Positions 7,686-15,254 of a stretch of 22,262 nt of DNA are shown here, in pieces (positions within the stretch are counted from its first letter, which is position 1; the number at the start of each line of letters is the position of its first letter). This stretch comes from JBHHXG01 sp046756985. GTDB taxonomy: Bacteria > Pseudomonadota > Zetaproteobacteria > Mariprofundales > Mariprofundaceae. Location: contig JBHHXG010000024.1 in the NCBI GenBank assembly GCA_046756985.1, positions 1 to 22,262 on the forward strand. Direction: 5' to 3'. Below the pieces are notes generated by a model. That model did not search any database. It saw only the letters and a program-made list of their open reading frames with translations, and was not told the origin of the DNA. A program made the position numbers and the translations under genes.

Positions 7686-9098
7686 TTACTTGTGTACGCC
7701 CAGCTTGTCGCGCCATTCCGGGAAGAGCTTGTCCGCATCATGCGGGAAAGACTCGAATGCCCGTGCAAACTCATTGTGAGTCTTGGCGTATTCGATTGGA
7801 TCTTCGCCATTCTTCCAGCACTCGTAAGCCTGACCCAGAGATATACCACCGGCAGCCGGGCTGTCGATGTGGCCGAACGAACCGCCGCCACAGGTGTTGA
7901 TCACGTTGCCGTGGCCCAGGTTCTCGAAGAAGCCCGGCAAACGCAGCGCATTCATGCCACCGGAGATGATCGGCGTGGTTGCCTTCATGCCATACCACTT
8001 CTGGTTGAAGTAGTGACCCATGCACTCATCGCGCTCCAGCATGTAGGCCAGTACAGTTTCCTTGCCATGGCCTTCCATCTTACCGTAGCCCATGGTGCCG
8101 GTATGAATACCTGAAGCACCCTGCAAGCGGGAGAGCTTCATGTAGCACAGCGGATCCATGCCCATTGGCGACTTATAAGACGTCACGGCGCCATGACCGG
8201 CACGGTGGAAGTGCAGAAAGGTGTCCGGGAACGCACGACGGGCACAGGTTACACCAGCTGGGCCGGTTACGAAGCCATCGATCAGGAAAGCAACATGCTT
8301 TTCATTACCGTACTTGGCGAACGACTCAAGAATGAATTCACCACGAGCAATCATCTCACCATGATAGTCAGCGGTAGCATTGGCGGAGAAAAGCTTGGCC
8401 TCGCCGGTTTCCTGCTGCGCACGATCCATCGCTTCAGCAACCTTAGGAATAACTACTTCCATCGGACAGAATGGCTGATTGGCCTGAGGCTCATCATTCT
8501 TGATGAAGTCGCCACCGAGCCAGAAGTCGTAGCATGCCTTGGCAAACGGCTCAGGGCGCAGGCCCAGTTTCGGCTTGATAATCGTACCGGCGATATAACC
8601 ACCATCCACTTCCGGACGACCCAACACCTTCCACAGATCAGCAATGTTGGCGGACGGGCCGTCGAAATTCTTGATCATGCATTCCGGCACCATGAAGTCG
8701 AGCATACGCAGACCTTCATGATCGCCCATGCCCTGGTTGTTGCCCAGAATCAGCGACCACATGTGCGATACATTGAAGTGACCGTCGATCAGATTCGGGT
8801 CGAACAGATCGACAGGGTATGCGATCTTCATCAGGCCGCCACCCTTCACAGGGTCGTCGCCGAATGCGGTTTCATCAATTTCATAAACCAGTGCGTCAAC
8901 ACCACGGGTGAAGTCATCAGTGGTGGATACTTCTACGTTGGTACCGGTTGAAGACTCAGCCGCAACGTGCGCAGCCACTTCCAGGAAGCCGTAGCCTTCG
9001 GCTGGAATAAGTTTGTATGCAACAAGCATGTGCTTGCCGCCGGCGATCAGATCTTCTTCTTTCAGATTCAGATCGGCGTAACGATTTGATTGATCCAT
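7686..9098 (-). CDS. cbbM: Form II ribulose-1,5-bisphosphate carboxylase/oxygenase (CbbM)
   Basis: A 470-residue form II RuBisCO large subunit, which carboxylates ribulose-1,5-bisphosphate to two 3-phosphoglycerates in the Calvin cycle. Active-site elements are complete: GTIIKPKLGLRP with catalytic K175, GGDFIKNDEP with carbamylated K200 and metal ligands D202 and E203, the HFHRAGHG segment (296-303), loop 6 GTMGYGKMEG with K340, and SGGMN and GGGSFGH phosphate-binding segments near 380 and 405. The length and lack of a small-subunit gene fit form II. Asp81-Asp82 sit where the CbbO docking residue lies in the A. ferrooxidans enzyme. ATG 9098 follows an excellent GGAGGAA ribosome binding site. 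The divergent cbbR gene and the terminator after its stop make it a single-gene transcript. Form II enzymes usually suit low oxygen and high CO2, consistent with a microaerophile. Confidence 0.98.
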   Translation of the reverse strand: MDQSNRYADLNLKEEDLIAGGKHMLVAYKLIPAEGYGFLEVAAHVAAESSTGTNVEVSTTDDFTRGVDALVYEIDETAFGDDPVKGGGLMKIAYPVDLFDPNLIDGHFNVSHMWSLILGNNQGMGDHEGLRMLDFMVPECMIKNFDGPSANIADLWKVLGRPEVDGGYIAGTIIKPKLGLRPEPFAKACYDFWLGGDFIKNDEPQANQPFCPMEVVIPKVAEAMDRAQQETGEAKLFSANATADYHGEMIARGEFILESFAKYGNEKHVAFLIDGFVTGPAGVTCARRAFPDTFLHFHRAGHGAVTSYKSPMGMDPLCYMKLSRLQGASGIHTGTMGYGKMEGHGKETVLAYMLERDECMGHYFNQKWYGMKATTPIISGGMNALRLPGFFENLGHGNVINTCGGGSFGHIDSPAAGGISLGQAYECWKNGEDPIEYAKTHNEFARAFESFPHDADKLFPEWRDKLGVHK

Positions 9099-9122
9099 TG
9101 AAAATTCCTCCAGTTTTTTTAC

Positions 9123-9158
9123 GGGGAATCAGTATTGAATCCCTCGCCCGCGGCAGGG
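9123..9158 (-). promoter_or_regulatory. Tandem hairpins in the cbbM leader
   Basis: Just upstream of the cbbM ribosome binding site are two adjacent hairpin-forming segments. One (9124-9143) has arms GGGA-A-TCA and TGA-A-TCCC with one mismatch and a four-base loop. The other (about 9141-9158) is GC-rich with CCCT/AGGG arms, and shares its edge with the first. They may shape the untranslated leader of an abundant transcript (stability or translation control) or be mutually exclusive folds. No riboswitch class is recognised. Confidence 0.3.
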
Positions 9159-9202
9159 GAGCATAGACCTCTGCAGCGACATTGTGAAGTCTGGAGAAGG
9201 TA

Positions 9203-9231
9203 TTCCATAACGTCCAATCAAAGGTTATAAT
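9203..9231 (+). promoter_or_regulatory. Possible cbbR promoter
   Basis: A consensus -10 box TATAAT lies at 9226-9231, with TTCCAT at 9203-9208 as a poor -35 box at 17-base spacing. It would start transcription about 25-30 bases before the cbbR ATG. The -10 box lies inside the inverted-repeat cluster that probably binds CbbR, which would allow autoregulation. Confidence 0.45.
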
Positions 9232-9242
9232 AACTTTCATAA
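9207..9242. promoter_or_regulatory. Putative CbbR operator in the cbbM-cbbR intergenic region
   Basis: Three alternating half-sites are visible: ATAA at 9207-9210, TTAT at 9225-9228 and ATAA at 9239-9242. The last two form TTAT-N10-ATAA, close to the T-N11-A dyad bound by LysR-type regulators, and the first two form a wider ATAA-N14-TTAT dyad. The location between divergent cbbM and cbbR is the classical one for CbbR sites. Binding is inferred. Confidence 0.5.
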
Positions 9243-9264
9243 ATTTTGCTTATGGAGTATTGAA

Positions 9265-10179
9265 ATGCATCTGACCCTGAAACAGTTGTCCATCTTCGAG
9301 GCCGTAGCCGAACACCTCAACTATACACAAGCCGCCAAGGCCCTGTTTCTGACCCAGCCAGCCGTATCCATGCAGATCAAACAACTGGAGGAACAGGTGG
9401 GCCTGCCGCTTTTTGAACGCAGTGGCAAACAGATCACGATCACCGCCGCCGGTCAGGAACTGGTGCAGTATGCGCGTAATATCCGTGAACAGCTTGATGA
9501 GGCTTCACTTGTTTTTGAGGAGCTCAAGGGGCTGAAACGCGGCAAACTGCACCTGACCATGGCCTCAACTGCGAACTATTTCGCCCCGCATCTGATCGCT
9601 GCTTTTCATCACGAATACCCCGGTGCGGAGATCCGTCTTGATGTTACCAACCGGGCCGGTCTTCTCAAGGCACTGGATGATAACACCACGGATATGGCCA
9701 TCATGGGCCGGCCGCCGAAAGGACATGATCTCACCGGCATCCCTTTTATGGATAATCCGCTGGTGATGATTGCCTGGCCGGATCATCCTCTTGCCCGGCG
9801 CAAACAAATACCTTTAGCGAAAATTGCAGACGAGTCATTTATCGTCCGTGAACTCGATTCCGGCACACGCATGGCTGCCGAGCGCTTCTTCGCTGATCAC
9901 GGCCTTGAACTGACTGCCGGCATGGAGATGAACCGCTCCGAAGCGATCAAACAGGCAGTCATGGCCGAACTGGGTCTTGGTATTGTGTCGTTGCACACTA
10001 TCGAGATGGAACTGGCGTTAAAAAGGCTCGTAGTTCTTAATGTCGAAGACTTTCCCATCATGCGTCAATGGAATGTCGTCTACCGTAAGAACAAACGCTT
10101 TGCCGCCATTCCGGATGCCTTCCGGCAGTTTATTCTTGAGCATGCAAAAAACCTGCTCACCCTGCCTGATTATCAGTAA
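9265..10179 (+). CDS. cbbR: CbbR-type LysR transcriptional regulator
   Basis: A 304-residue LysR-family regulator. The N-terminal winged helix-turn-helix (1-60) has the typical LKQLSIFEAVAEHLNYTQAA start and TQPAVSMQIKQLE recognition helix; a linker helix spans about 60-90, and the periplasmic-binding-protein-like effector domain covers about 90-295. Divergent placement 166 bases from cbbM identifies it as CbbR, which in other autotrophs activates Calvin-cycle genes in response to metabolites such as RuBP, PEP or NADPH. ATG 9265 has GGAG at 9254-9257, seven bases upstream. Its last 23 bases overlap the end of the convergent EI24-type gene. The family is certain; the CbbR assignment rests on context and LysR subfamily character. 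Confidence 0.93.
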   Translation: MHLTLKQLSIFEAVAEHLNYTQAAKALFLTQPAVSMQIKQLEEQVGLPLFERSGKQITITAAGQELVQYARNIREQLDEASLVFEELKGLKRGKLHLTMASTANYFAPHLIAAFHHEYPGAEIRLDVTNRAGLLKALDDNTTDMAIMGRPPKGHDLTGIPFMDNPLVMIAWPDHPLARRKQIPLAKIADESFIVRELDSGTRMAAERFFADHGLELTAGMEMNRSEAIKQAVMAELGLGIVSLHTIEMELALKRLVVLNVEDFPIMRQWNVVYRKNKRFAAIPDAFRQFILEHAKNLLTLPDYQ

Positions 10180-10909
10180 CCTCGACTTCTTCCGGCTCTG
10201 CGTCAGCGGGCAGATACCGGCTTAGGGCCACCACCGCCGCCGGCAGCACAAACAGGTTCAGCACCGGCACGGCCAGCAGCAGCGAGGCCATGCCGGCAAA
10301 ACCAAGGTAAAACCACCTGTTGTGCTCAAACTGCTCACGCCGGCGGATCCATTTCCAGCCACGGCGTGAGGCCGGGGCATCCATGAATTCGAAGCTAAGC
10401 AGCTTCAGCCCGGCATAGGCCCAGACAAAACTCGCCGTTACCGCGCCATAGACCGGAACCAGCAACAGCAGCAGGGAAAATGCCGCCCAGGGCAGAAATA
10501 CAGCCAGCGGCATCACGCTGTTCCAGATGCTTGCCGCCACCAGCTTCCACCACGGGCTATCTGGCGCCTTCAGCCTCGTGCCTTCGGCCTTCTCAACACG
10601 GGCGCATAATTCATCGAGCCACGGTGCGGCGGCAACCGATCCCAGCACCACATAGCTGACCATACCGATGGCCATTGCGAGAATGAATGAGAACAGCCAT
10701 ACCAGCCACGCCAGCATATCCACATACCAGGCATCGCCGGTTGGAATAAAACGCTCGGCCAGCGATGAGGATAACCAGAACACACCAACGGCAAGCACCA
10801 GCAACAACACGATGAGCAGGCCGGCCATGCGCCACAGCACCGCCCGCAAATCCCCGCGGGCCAGCAACAGCCTCAGCCCGGCAAGGAAGCGCATCATACC
10901 GTTAATCAT
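10157..10909 (-). CDS. EI24/CysZ-type integral membrane protein
   Basis: A 250-residue membrane protein with about five hydrophobic segments (roughly 23-46, 60-87, 116-140, 146-160 and 196-225) and short charged loops. It fits the EI24 domain family, which includes the sulfate transporter CysZ, but nothing near it points to sulfate assimilation, so the substrate is unknown. The frame continues upstream to 10990, but ATG 10909 is preferred: it overlaps the stop of the preceding DUF2007 gene by eight bases and has GGGGAG about eight bases upstream. The two are thus translationally coupled. The tail DAEPEEVEVTDNQAG is acidic. The 3' end overlaps cbbR by 23 bases tail to tail. Confidence 0.8.
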   Translation of the reverse strand: MINGMMRFLAGLRLLLARGDLRAVLWRMAGLLIVLLLVLAVGVFWLSSSLAERFIPTGDAWYVDMLAWLVWLFSFILAMAIGMVSYVVLGSVAAAPWLDELCARVEKAEGTRLKAPDSPWWKLVAASIWNSVMPLAVFLPWAAFSLLLLLVPVYGAVTASFVWAYAGLKLLSFEFMDAPASRRGWKWIRRREQFEHNRWFYLGFAGMASLLLAVPVLNLFVLPAAVVALSRYLPADAEPEEVEVTDNQAG

Positions 10910-11123
10910 CCGTGCCGCTCCCCTGCTGAAGATCGTCCAGCACCTGCCGGGCAGGCTGTATATCCTCATCCTTGACCATAACATGTGCATCCATCACACC
11001 CGGCAGAGGCAACAAGGCATTCATGCCTGCATTCTCGACCCGAAAGTTGATTCCCCGCTCATCGAGTGCGTCGCAAAGGATTTGCAACAGCACCGGATCA
11101 GCTATTTTCTTTAATAGCTGCAT
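10902..11123 (-). CDS. DUF2007-family small protein
   Basis: A 73-residue soluble protein with the layout of DUF2007 (putative signal-transducing protein): an N-terminal helix, I.F....AG strand motif, LPGVMDAHVMV strand and a C-terminal IQPARQVLDDLQ helix. Such domains form a small ferredoxin-like fold and are often linked to membrane proteins; no biochemical function is established that I can cite. It overlaps the EI24-type gene by eight bases, suggesting joint action or coupled translation. Its start is at ATG 11123, with no strong ribosome binding site. It resembles the soluble half of the DUF6164-like protein in this window. Confidence 0.78.
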   Translation of the reverse strand: MQLLKKIADPVLLQILCDALDERGINFRVENAGMNALLPLPGVMDAHVMVKDEDIQPARQVLDDLQQGSGTDD

Positions 11124-11195
11124 GCGGACAGCTTAGGTTGCTTTGCCGCCATCGTCACGCTTGACAGCCATACCACCGCGTGAAGATTGCGCGGC

Positions 11196-12602
11196 ATGTC
11201 ACTACCCATTGAGCAGCAAACCCTCTACAAGATGCTGAATCAGATGCTTCCTGCAGATGCGGACGATGCCGACCTGTATCTGGAACACAGTGTTTCCGAG
11301 TCGCTGGCGCTGGAAGAAGAGCGGGTGAAGCATGTTTCGGCCTCCACCCATCAGGGTATTGGCGCGCGTGTCATCAAGGGCGAAACGGCCGGACATGCCT
11401 ACACCGACCGCCTTGAAACAGCAGCGCTGATGGAATGTGCTCGTGCTGCCCGCACAATTGCTGAAGATGGCTGTAAGCGTGCTCCTGTTGCCATGCGCGA
11501 ATCCAGACCGGTTCACAGCCTTTATGAGCCGGACAACCCGGCACTGGCCGTTACTATGCCACAACGCAAACAGTTGCTTGAGCGGTTGGATGCGCTGGCC
11601 CGCAGCATCGATCCGCGCGTCAAACAGGTCTTTGCCAATGTTTCCGCCTCTTTCACAGACATTCATATCACCCGCATGGATGGAAGACATATTCACGATG
11701 CCCGGCCGCTGGTGCGGCTGAATATCTCGGTTGTCGTTGAGCAAAATGGGAAACGGGAAACCGGCTCGGCTGGCGGCGGCGGCCGCTTCGGACTCGACCG
11801 AATGCTGGAGGGCGATGAGCCCGAACGGCTGACGCGTGAAGCTGTCCGTATCGCGTTGCTTAACCTCGACGCCGTTGCTGCCCCTGCCGGACCGATGCCG
11901 GTTGTGCTTGGTCCGGGCTGGCCGGGTATTTTGCTGCATGAAGCCATTGGCCACGGTCTGGAGGGTGATTTCAACCGCAAAGGCACCTCTGCATTCGCAG
12001 GCCGTATCGGCGAGCAGGTAGCAGCCAAGGGGGTAACCGTTGTCGATGACGGCACCATGCCTGAACGGCGTGGTTCACTGACGGTGGATGATGAAGGTAC
12101 TGAGACCAAACGAACCGTGCTGATCGAAGATGGCATCCTCACCGGCTATATGATGGACAGACAGAACGCCCGGCTGATGGGCATGGAAGCTACCGGTAAT
12201 GGCCGCCGGGAGTCCTACGCCCATCCGGTGCTGCCCAGAATGACCAACACCTTCATGCTGGCCGGTAAGGACGATCCCGGCGATATTCTTGCCTCGCTGG
12301 AGCGTGGCATTTATGCCGTTAATTTCGGTGGCGGACAGGTTGATATTACCTCCGGCAAGTTCGTGTTTACGACATCGGAGGCCTATCTTGTTGAAAACGG
12401 AAAAATTATAGCGCCGGTCAAAGGCGCAACGCTGATCGGCAACGGACCGGATGTGCTCACCAGAGTTTCGATGATCGGCAATGATCTTGAACTTGATCCG
12501 GGCGTCGGTACCTGTGGCAAGGATGGTCAGAGCGTGCCTGTCGGCGTTGGTCTGCCGACGATTCGCATTGATGAGCTAACCATCGGAGGCACGCAGACAT
12601 GA
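11196..12602 (+). CDS. tldD: TldD metalloprotease subunit
   Basis: A 468-residue TldD/PmbA family protease, the catalytic half of the TldD/TldE heterodimer that degrades unfolded peptides and in some bacteria matures modified peptides (microcin B17) or acts with the CcdA antitoxin. The zinc motif HEAIGH lies at 248-253 (HExxxH) and the additional ligand cysteine at C440 (VGTCGKDG). The GxxxHEaxGHgLEGDF context and C-terminal GSFVFTT-like region (here SGKFVFTTSEAYLVENG) are family signatures. A TTG in the same frame at 11187 is possible; ATG 11196 agrees with the family length (E. coli about 481). The ribosome binding site is weak for both. Its TGA overlaps the ATG of pmbA, so the subunits are made together. 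No peptide-maturation cluster surrounds it, so a housekeeping role is likelier. Confidence 0.95.
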   Translation: MSLPIEQQTLYKMLNQMLPADADDADLYLEHSVSESLALEEERVKHVSASTHQGIGARVIKGETAGHAYTDRLETAALMECARAARTIAEDGCKRAPVAMRESRPVHSLYEPDNPALAVTMPQRKQLLERLDALARSIDPRVKQVFANVSASFTDIHITRMDGRHIHDARPLVRLNISVVVEQNGKRETGSAGGGGRFGLDRMLEGDEPERLTREAVRIALLNLDAVAAPAGPMPVVLGPGWPGILLHEAIGHGLEGDFNRKGTSAFAGRIGEQVAAKGVTVVDDGTMPERRGSLTVDDEGTETKRTVLIEDGILTGYMMDRQNARLMGMEATGNGRRESYAHPVLPRMTNTFMLAGKDDPGDILASLERGIYAVNFGGGQVDITSGKFVFTTSEAYLVENGKIIAPVKGATLIGNGPDVLTRVSMIGNDLELDPGVGTCGKDGQSVPVGVGLPTIRIDELTIGGTQT

Positions 12603-13972
12603 GCGCCGAATTGACTGAACTGGCCGCGCGTCTGATCGACATGGCGAAAAAAGCCGGTGCCTGTGATGCCGACGCTCTGGCTGTCTCCGATACAGGCGAA
12701 TCCGTCCATGTCCGTCACGGTGCAATTGAGTCGGTGGAGCGGGAAGATGCGCAAGGACTTGGCCTGCGGGCCTTTGTCGAGCAGCGAGATGGTCTGGCCT
12801 ATGCTTCGGCCTCGACTTCGGATGTATCTGAATCCGGCCTTGAAGTACTGGTCATGCAGGTCATCGAGATGGCGCGCATCTCTACCCCTGATCCGGATGC
12901 CATACCACCCTGCGGGGCTGCTCACCCGACAGCGGATGAACTGCAGGCATGGACCAAGAGACATGCACAGACGACAGAAGCATGGAACATGGATGATGCA
13001 CGTCAGGCCGCTCTGGATTGTGAGCGGGCTGCACTCGGCTACTCGAACGATATTAACAATTCTGAAGGCGCAGAAGCGGGCTTTGGCTCCACTTCGGTTG
13101 TCTATGCCAGTGCAGATGGCTTTTGTGGTGATTATACAAAAACCTCGGCGGGCCTGAGCATTTCCGTACTCGCGGGCGTTGGTGATGGCATGCAGCGTGA
13201 TTACGCCTTTGACCGCGCTCTGCAGGCAGACAGATTACGCGATCCACAGGCGCTCGGACAAGAGGCAGCAGAACGTACCCTGCGACGGCTTGGCGCAAGC
13301 GGCATGAAAAGCTGTGAGACTACAGTCGTATTTGAACCACGTATTGCCACGTCCCTGCTTGGACATCTCGCTGGCGCCATCAATGGCCGTTCAGTGATCC
13401 AACAGCGTTCGTTTCTCACCGGCGCTGCCGGCAAACAAATCTTTCCGGAATTTATGCATATCACCGATGATCCGGATCATCCTGATGGCTTGGGCAATCG
13501 TCTGTTCGATGGCGAAGGCACACGCTGCCAAGCCATGGATATTGTTGAAGACGGCCGACTGACCGGATTTTTGACCGACCGCTATGCGGCAAAACGCCTG
13601 GGCAAACACCCCACTGGCCATGCGCGAAGAGGGCTTGTCGGAGATATCTCCATTGGCACATCCAATCTGATCCTACGCCCAGGTGAAGCTAATCCGGAAG
13701 AGATACTGCATGAAATTGGTCATGGTATACTCGTGACTGAAATGATGGGCTTTGGCGTGAACCCGGTCACTGGCGATTATTCGCGTGGGGCGGCGGGCTT
13801 TATGATCGAAAATGGCAAAATCGGACGCCCCGTCCAGGGAATTACCATTGCCGGACATCTGCAGGAGATGTTTGCGAACATCACACTGCTGGGTAATGAT
13901 CTAACATGGTTCGGAAGTACTGCCGTTCCCACTGTAGCCATTCGCAACATGACTGTTGCGGGACAGGCTTAA
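12599..13972 (+). CDS. pmbA: PmbA/TldE metalloprotease subunit
   Basis: A 457-residue partner of TldD. TldE homologues shape the peptide cavity but lack the TldD zinc motif; here the equivalent of the TldD helix reads SLLGHLAGAINGRSV, as expected for TldE. The hallmark GVNPVTGDYSRGAAGFMIENG appears near 383-403. An oddity is a HEIGH sequence at 371-375, just before this hallmark, where E. coli PmbA has unrelated residues; it resembles a zinc HExxH but is in a different structural place and is probably coincidental. The ATG lies inside the tldD stop (ATGA overlap), giving translational coupling. Confidence 0.94.
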   Translation: MSAELTELAARLIDMAKKAGACDADALAVSDTGESVHVRHGAIESVEREDAQGLGLRAFVEQRDGLAYASASTSDVSESGLEVLVMQVIEMARISTPDPDAIPPCGAAHPTADELQAWTKRHAQTTEAWNMDDARQAALDCERAALGYSNDINNSEGAEAGFGSTSVVYASADGFCGDYTKTSAGLSISVLAGVGDGMQRDYAFDRALQADRLRDPQALGQEAAERTLRRLGASGMKSCETTVVFEPRIATSLLGHLAGAINGRSVIQQRSFLTGAAGKQIFPEFMHITDDPDHPDGLGNRLFDGEGTRCQAMDIVEDGRLTGFLTDRYAAKRLGKHPTGHARRGLVGDISIGTSNLILRPGEANPEEILHEIGHGILVTEMMGFGVNPVTGDYSRGAAGFMIENGKIGRPVQGITIAGHLQEMFANITLLGNDLTWFGSTAVPTVAIRNMTVAGQA

Positions 13973-13987
13973 CTCACCATAGAGACT

Positions 13988-14007
13988 TGGGATAACAATT
14001 TATCCCA
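13988..14007. promoter_or_regulatory. Perfect hairpin/palindrome ahead of the PfkB gene
   Basis: TGGGATAA and TTATCCCA form an eight-base perfect stem with a CAAT loop, 16 bases after the pmbA stop and about 30 bases before the kinase ATG. No T run follows, so it is not a typical intrinsic terminator. It could be an operator, an RNA processing or stability hairpin, or a weak terminator. Confidence 0.45.
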
Positions 14008-14038
14008 TTAGCTCCGTGACCTAATGCAGGAGGCGAAT

Positions 14039-15022
14039 ATGAATTATGATGTTTATGGCGTTGGCAATGCCATCATGGATCTACAGGTGAAGACCAATGA
14101 CGCCTTTCTGAAGTCTATAGGTGCGGAAAAGGGTATCATGACGCTTGTCGGCGAGGCCCAGCAGCAGGATGCCCTCGAAGCCCTGCAGGATCATAGCGTT
14201 AACCAATGCTCCGGCGGTTCGGCCTGCAACACGATTGTCGGCATCGCCGATTTCGGAGGCTCGGCAGCCTATGCCTGCAAGGTTGGCGATGATGCCTTCG
14301 GCAAAATGTATCTCGATGAAATGCGGAAAATGGGTATTACCGTTGAAGTTGATCCGGCTTTCGGCCAGACCGGAAGTTGTGTTGTACTCATCACCGAAGA
14401 CGCCCAGCGCACGATGCTCACCCATCTTGGAGTGTCCAGCACGCTTTCTGCCGCTGACATTGACGCAGACGAAATCGCCAAGGCGGCATATGTTTATATC
14501 GAGGGTTATCTGTTTACCGGCGACGATACCAGGGCCGCCGCACTGAAAGCCATTGAATTGGCCAAGTCCCAAAATGTAAAGGTGGCATTCACAGTTTCAG
14601 ACCCCTTTCTGATTGATATCTGCCATGATGAATTCCAGAAACTGATCAAGGGGCCAGTGGATTTGCTGTTCTGCAATAAAGAGGAGGCCCGCGCGCTTAC
14701 CGGCAAAGATGACCCGATCGAGTGCGCCAGGAAAATTCACAAGCATGTACAGAATGTCGCCCTTACCCTGGGTGCCAATGGCTCGATTATCATGCATGAG
14801 GATGAGGTCATCCCGATTGAGGGCATTGAAGTCAAGGCTGTAGATACGACCGGAGCCGGAGATATGTATGCCGCCGGCGTGCTCTATGGCATCACCAATG
14901 GTTTAAGCTGGAAACAAGCTGGACACTTGGGCAGCCATGCTGCAGCTCGCATTGTCTCGCAGCTTGGCGCCAGGCTCGGCCGACGATTCACGCGCAGCGA
15001 GATCAACCAACTGCTCCGCTGA
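14039..15022 (+). CDS. PfkB-family sugar/nucleoside kinase (adenosine kinase-like)
   Basis: A 327-residue ribokinase-fold kinase. The first PfkB signature lies around 57-81 (SGGSACNTIVGIADFGG) and the second around 270-283 (VDTTGAGDMYAAG), where the aspartate of DTTGAGD is the catalytic base and the glycines form the anion hole. The N-terminus (YDVYGVGNAIMDLQV) and length resemble adenosine kinase-type members more than fructokinases or ribokinases, but substrate cannot be assigned from sequence. The frame opens at ATG 14024, but a perfect AGGAGG lies between the two ATGs, so ATG 14039 is the true start. The MerF-like gene starts seven bases after its stop, so the three genes up to 15468 probably form one transcript. 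Confidence 0.9.
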   Translation: MNYDVYGVGNAIMDLQVKTNDAFLKSIGAEKGIMTLVGEAQQQDALEALQDHSVNQCSGGSACNTIVGIADFGGSAAYACKVGDDAFGKMYLDEMRKMGITVEVDPAFGQTGSCVVLITEDAQRTMLTHLGVSSTLSAADIDADEIAKAAYVYIEGYLFTGDDTRAAALKAIELAKSQNVKVAFTVSDPFLIDICHDEFQKLIKGPVDLLFCNKEEARALTGKDDPIECARKIHKHVQNVALTLGANGSIIMHEDEVIPIEGIEVKAVDTTGAGDMYAAGVLYGITNGLSWKQAGHLGSHAAARIVSQLGARLGRRFTRSEINQLLR

Positions 15023-15029
15023 TCAAGCA

Positions 15030-15254
15030 ATGAAGGTCTCCACTCTGCTAAAAGCAGGCATTGTCGGTACAGTCGTTTCCGCGCTGTGCTGCTTTACGCC
15101 TGTTCTTGTCGGCCTCTTGAGCATACTGGGCTTGTCTGCACTGACCGGCTATTTGGACTACGTGCTCATGCCTGCGCTGCTTTTCTTCATTGGCCTGACC
15201 ATTTATGCCATTTTGCGCCGGCAACGGACCGCTGGGGAAAACAGCCATGACTGA
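15030..15254 (+). CDS. merF: MerF-like mercury/metal transport protein
   Basis: A 74-residue membrane protein with two transmembrane helices (about 7-33 and 43-62). It matches MerF over its core: VSALCCFTPVLV carries the first vicinal cysteine pair (C20, C21) in helix 1, and LSALTGYLDYVLMPALL is typical. MerF normally moves Hg(II) inward and has a second Cys pair near its C-terminus; here the tail RRQRTAGENSHD has no cysteine. No merA, merP or merR gene is in the window, so an ordinary mercury-resistance operon is not shown. The ATG overlaps nothing but lies seven bases after the kinase stop; its ribosome binding site is weak. Its 3' end overlaps the GDCCxxC gene by eight bases. Transport family is confident; substrate is uncertain. 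Confidence 0.85.
   Translation: MKVSTLLKAGIVGTVVSALCCFTPVLVGLLSILGLSALTGYLDYVLMPALLFFIGLTIYAILRRQRTAGENSHD

Noticed and set aside
8193..8951. 252-codon plus-strand open frame inside cbbM
   Set aside because: Antisense to a fully conserved RuBisCO gene; no start signal and no recognisable domain.
11202..11954. 250-codon minus-strand open frame inside tldD
   Set aside because: Antisense to a conserved protease gene with intact motifs; composition typical of a shadow frame.
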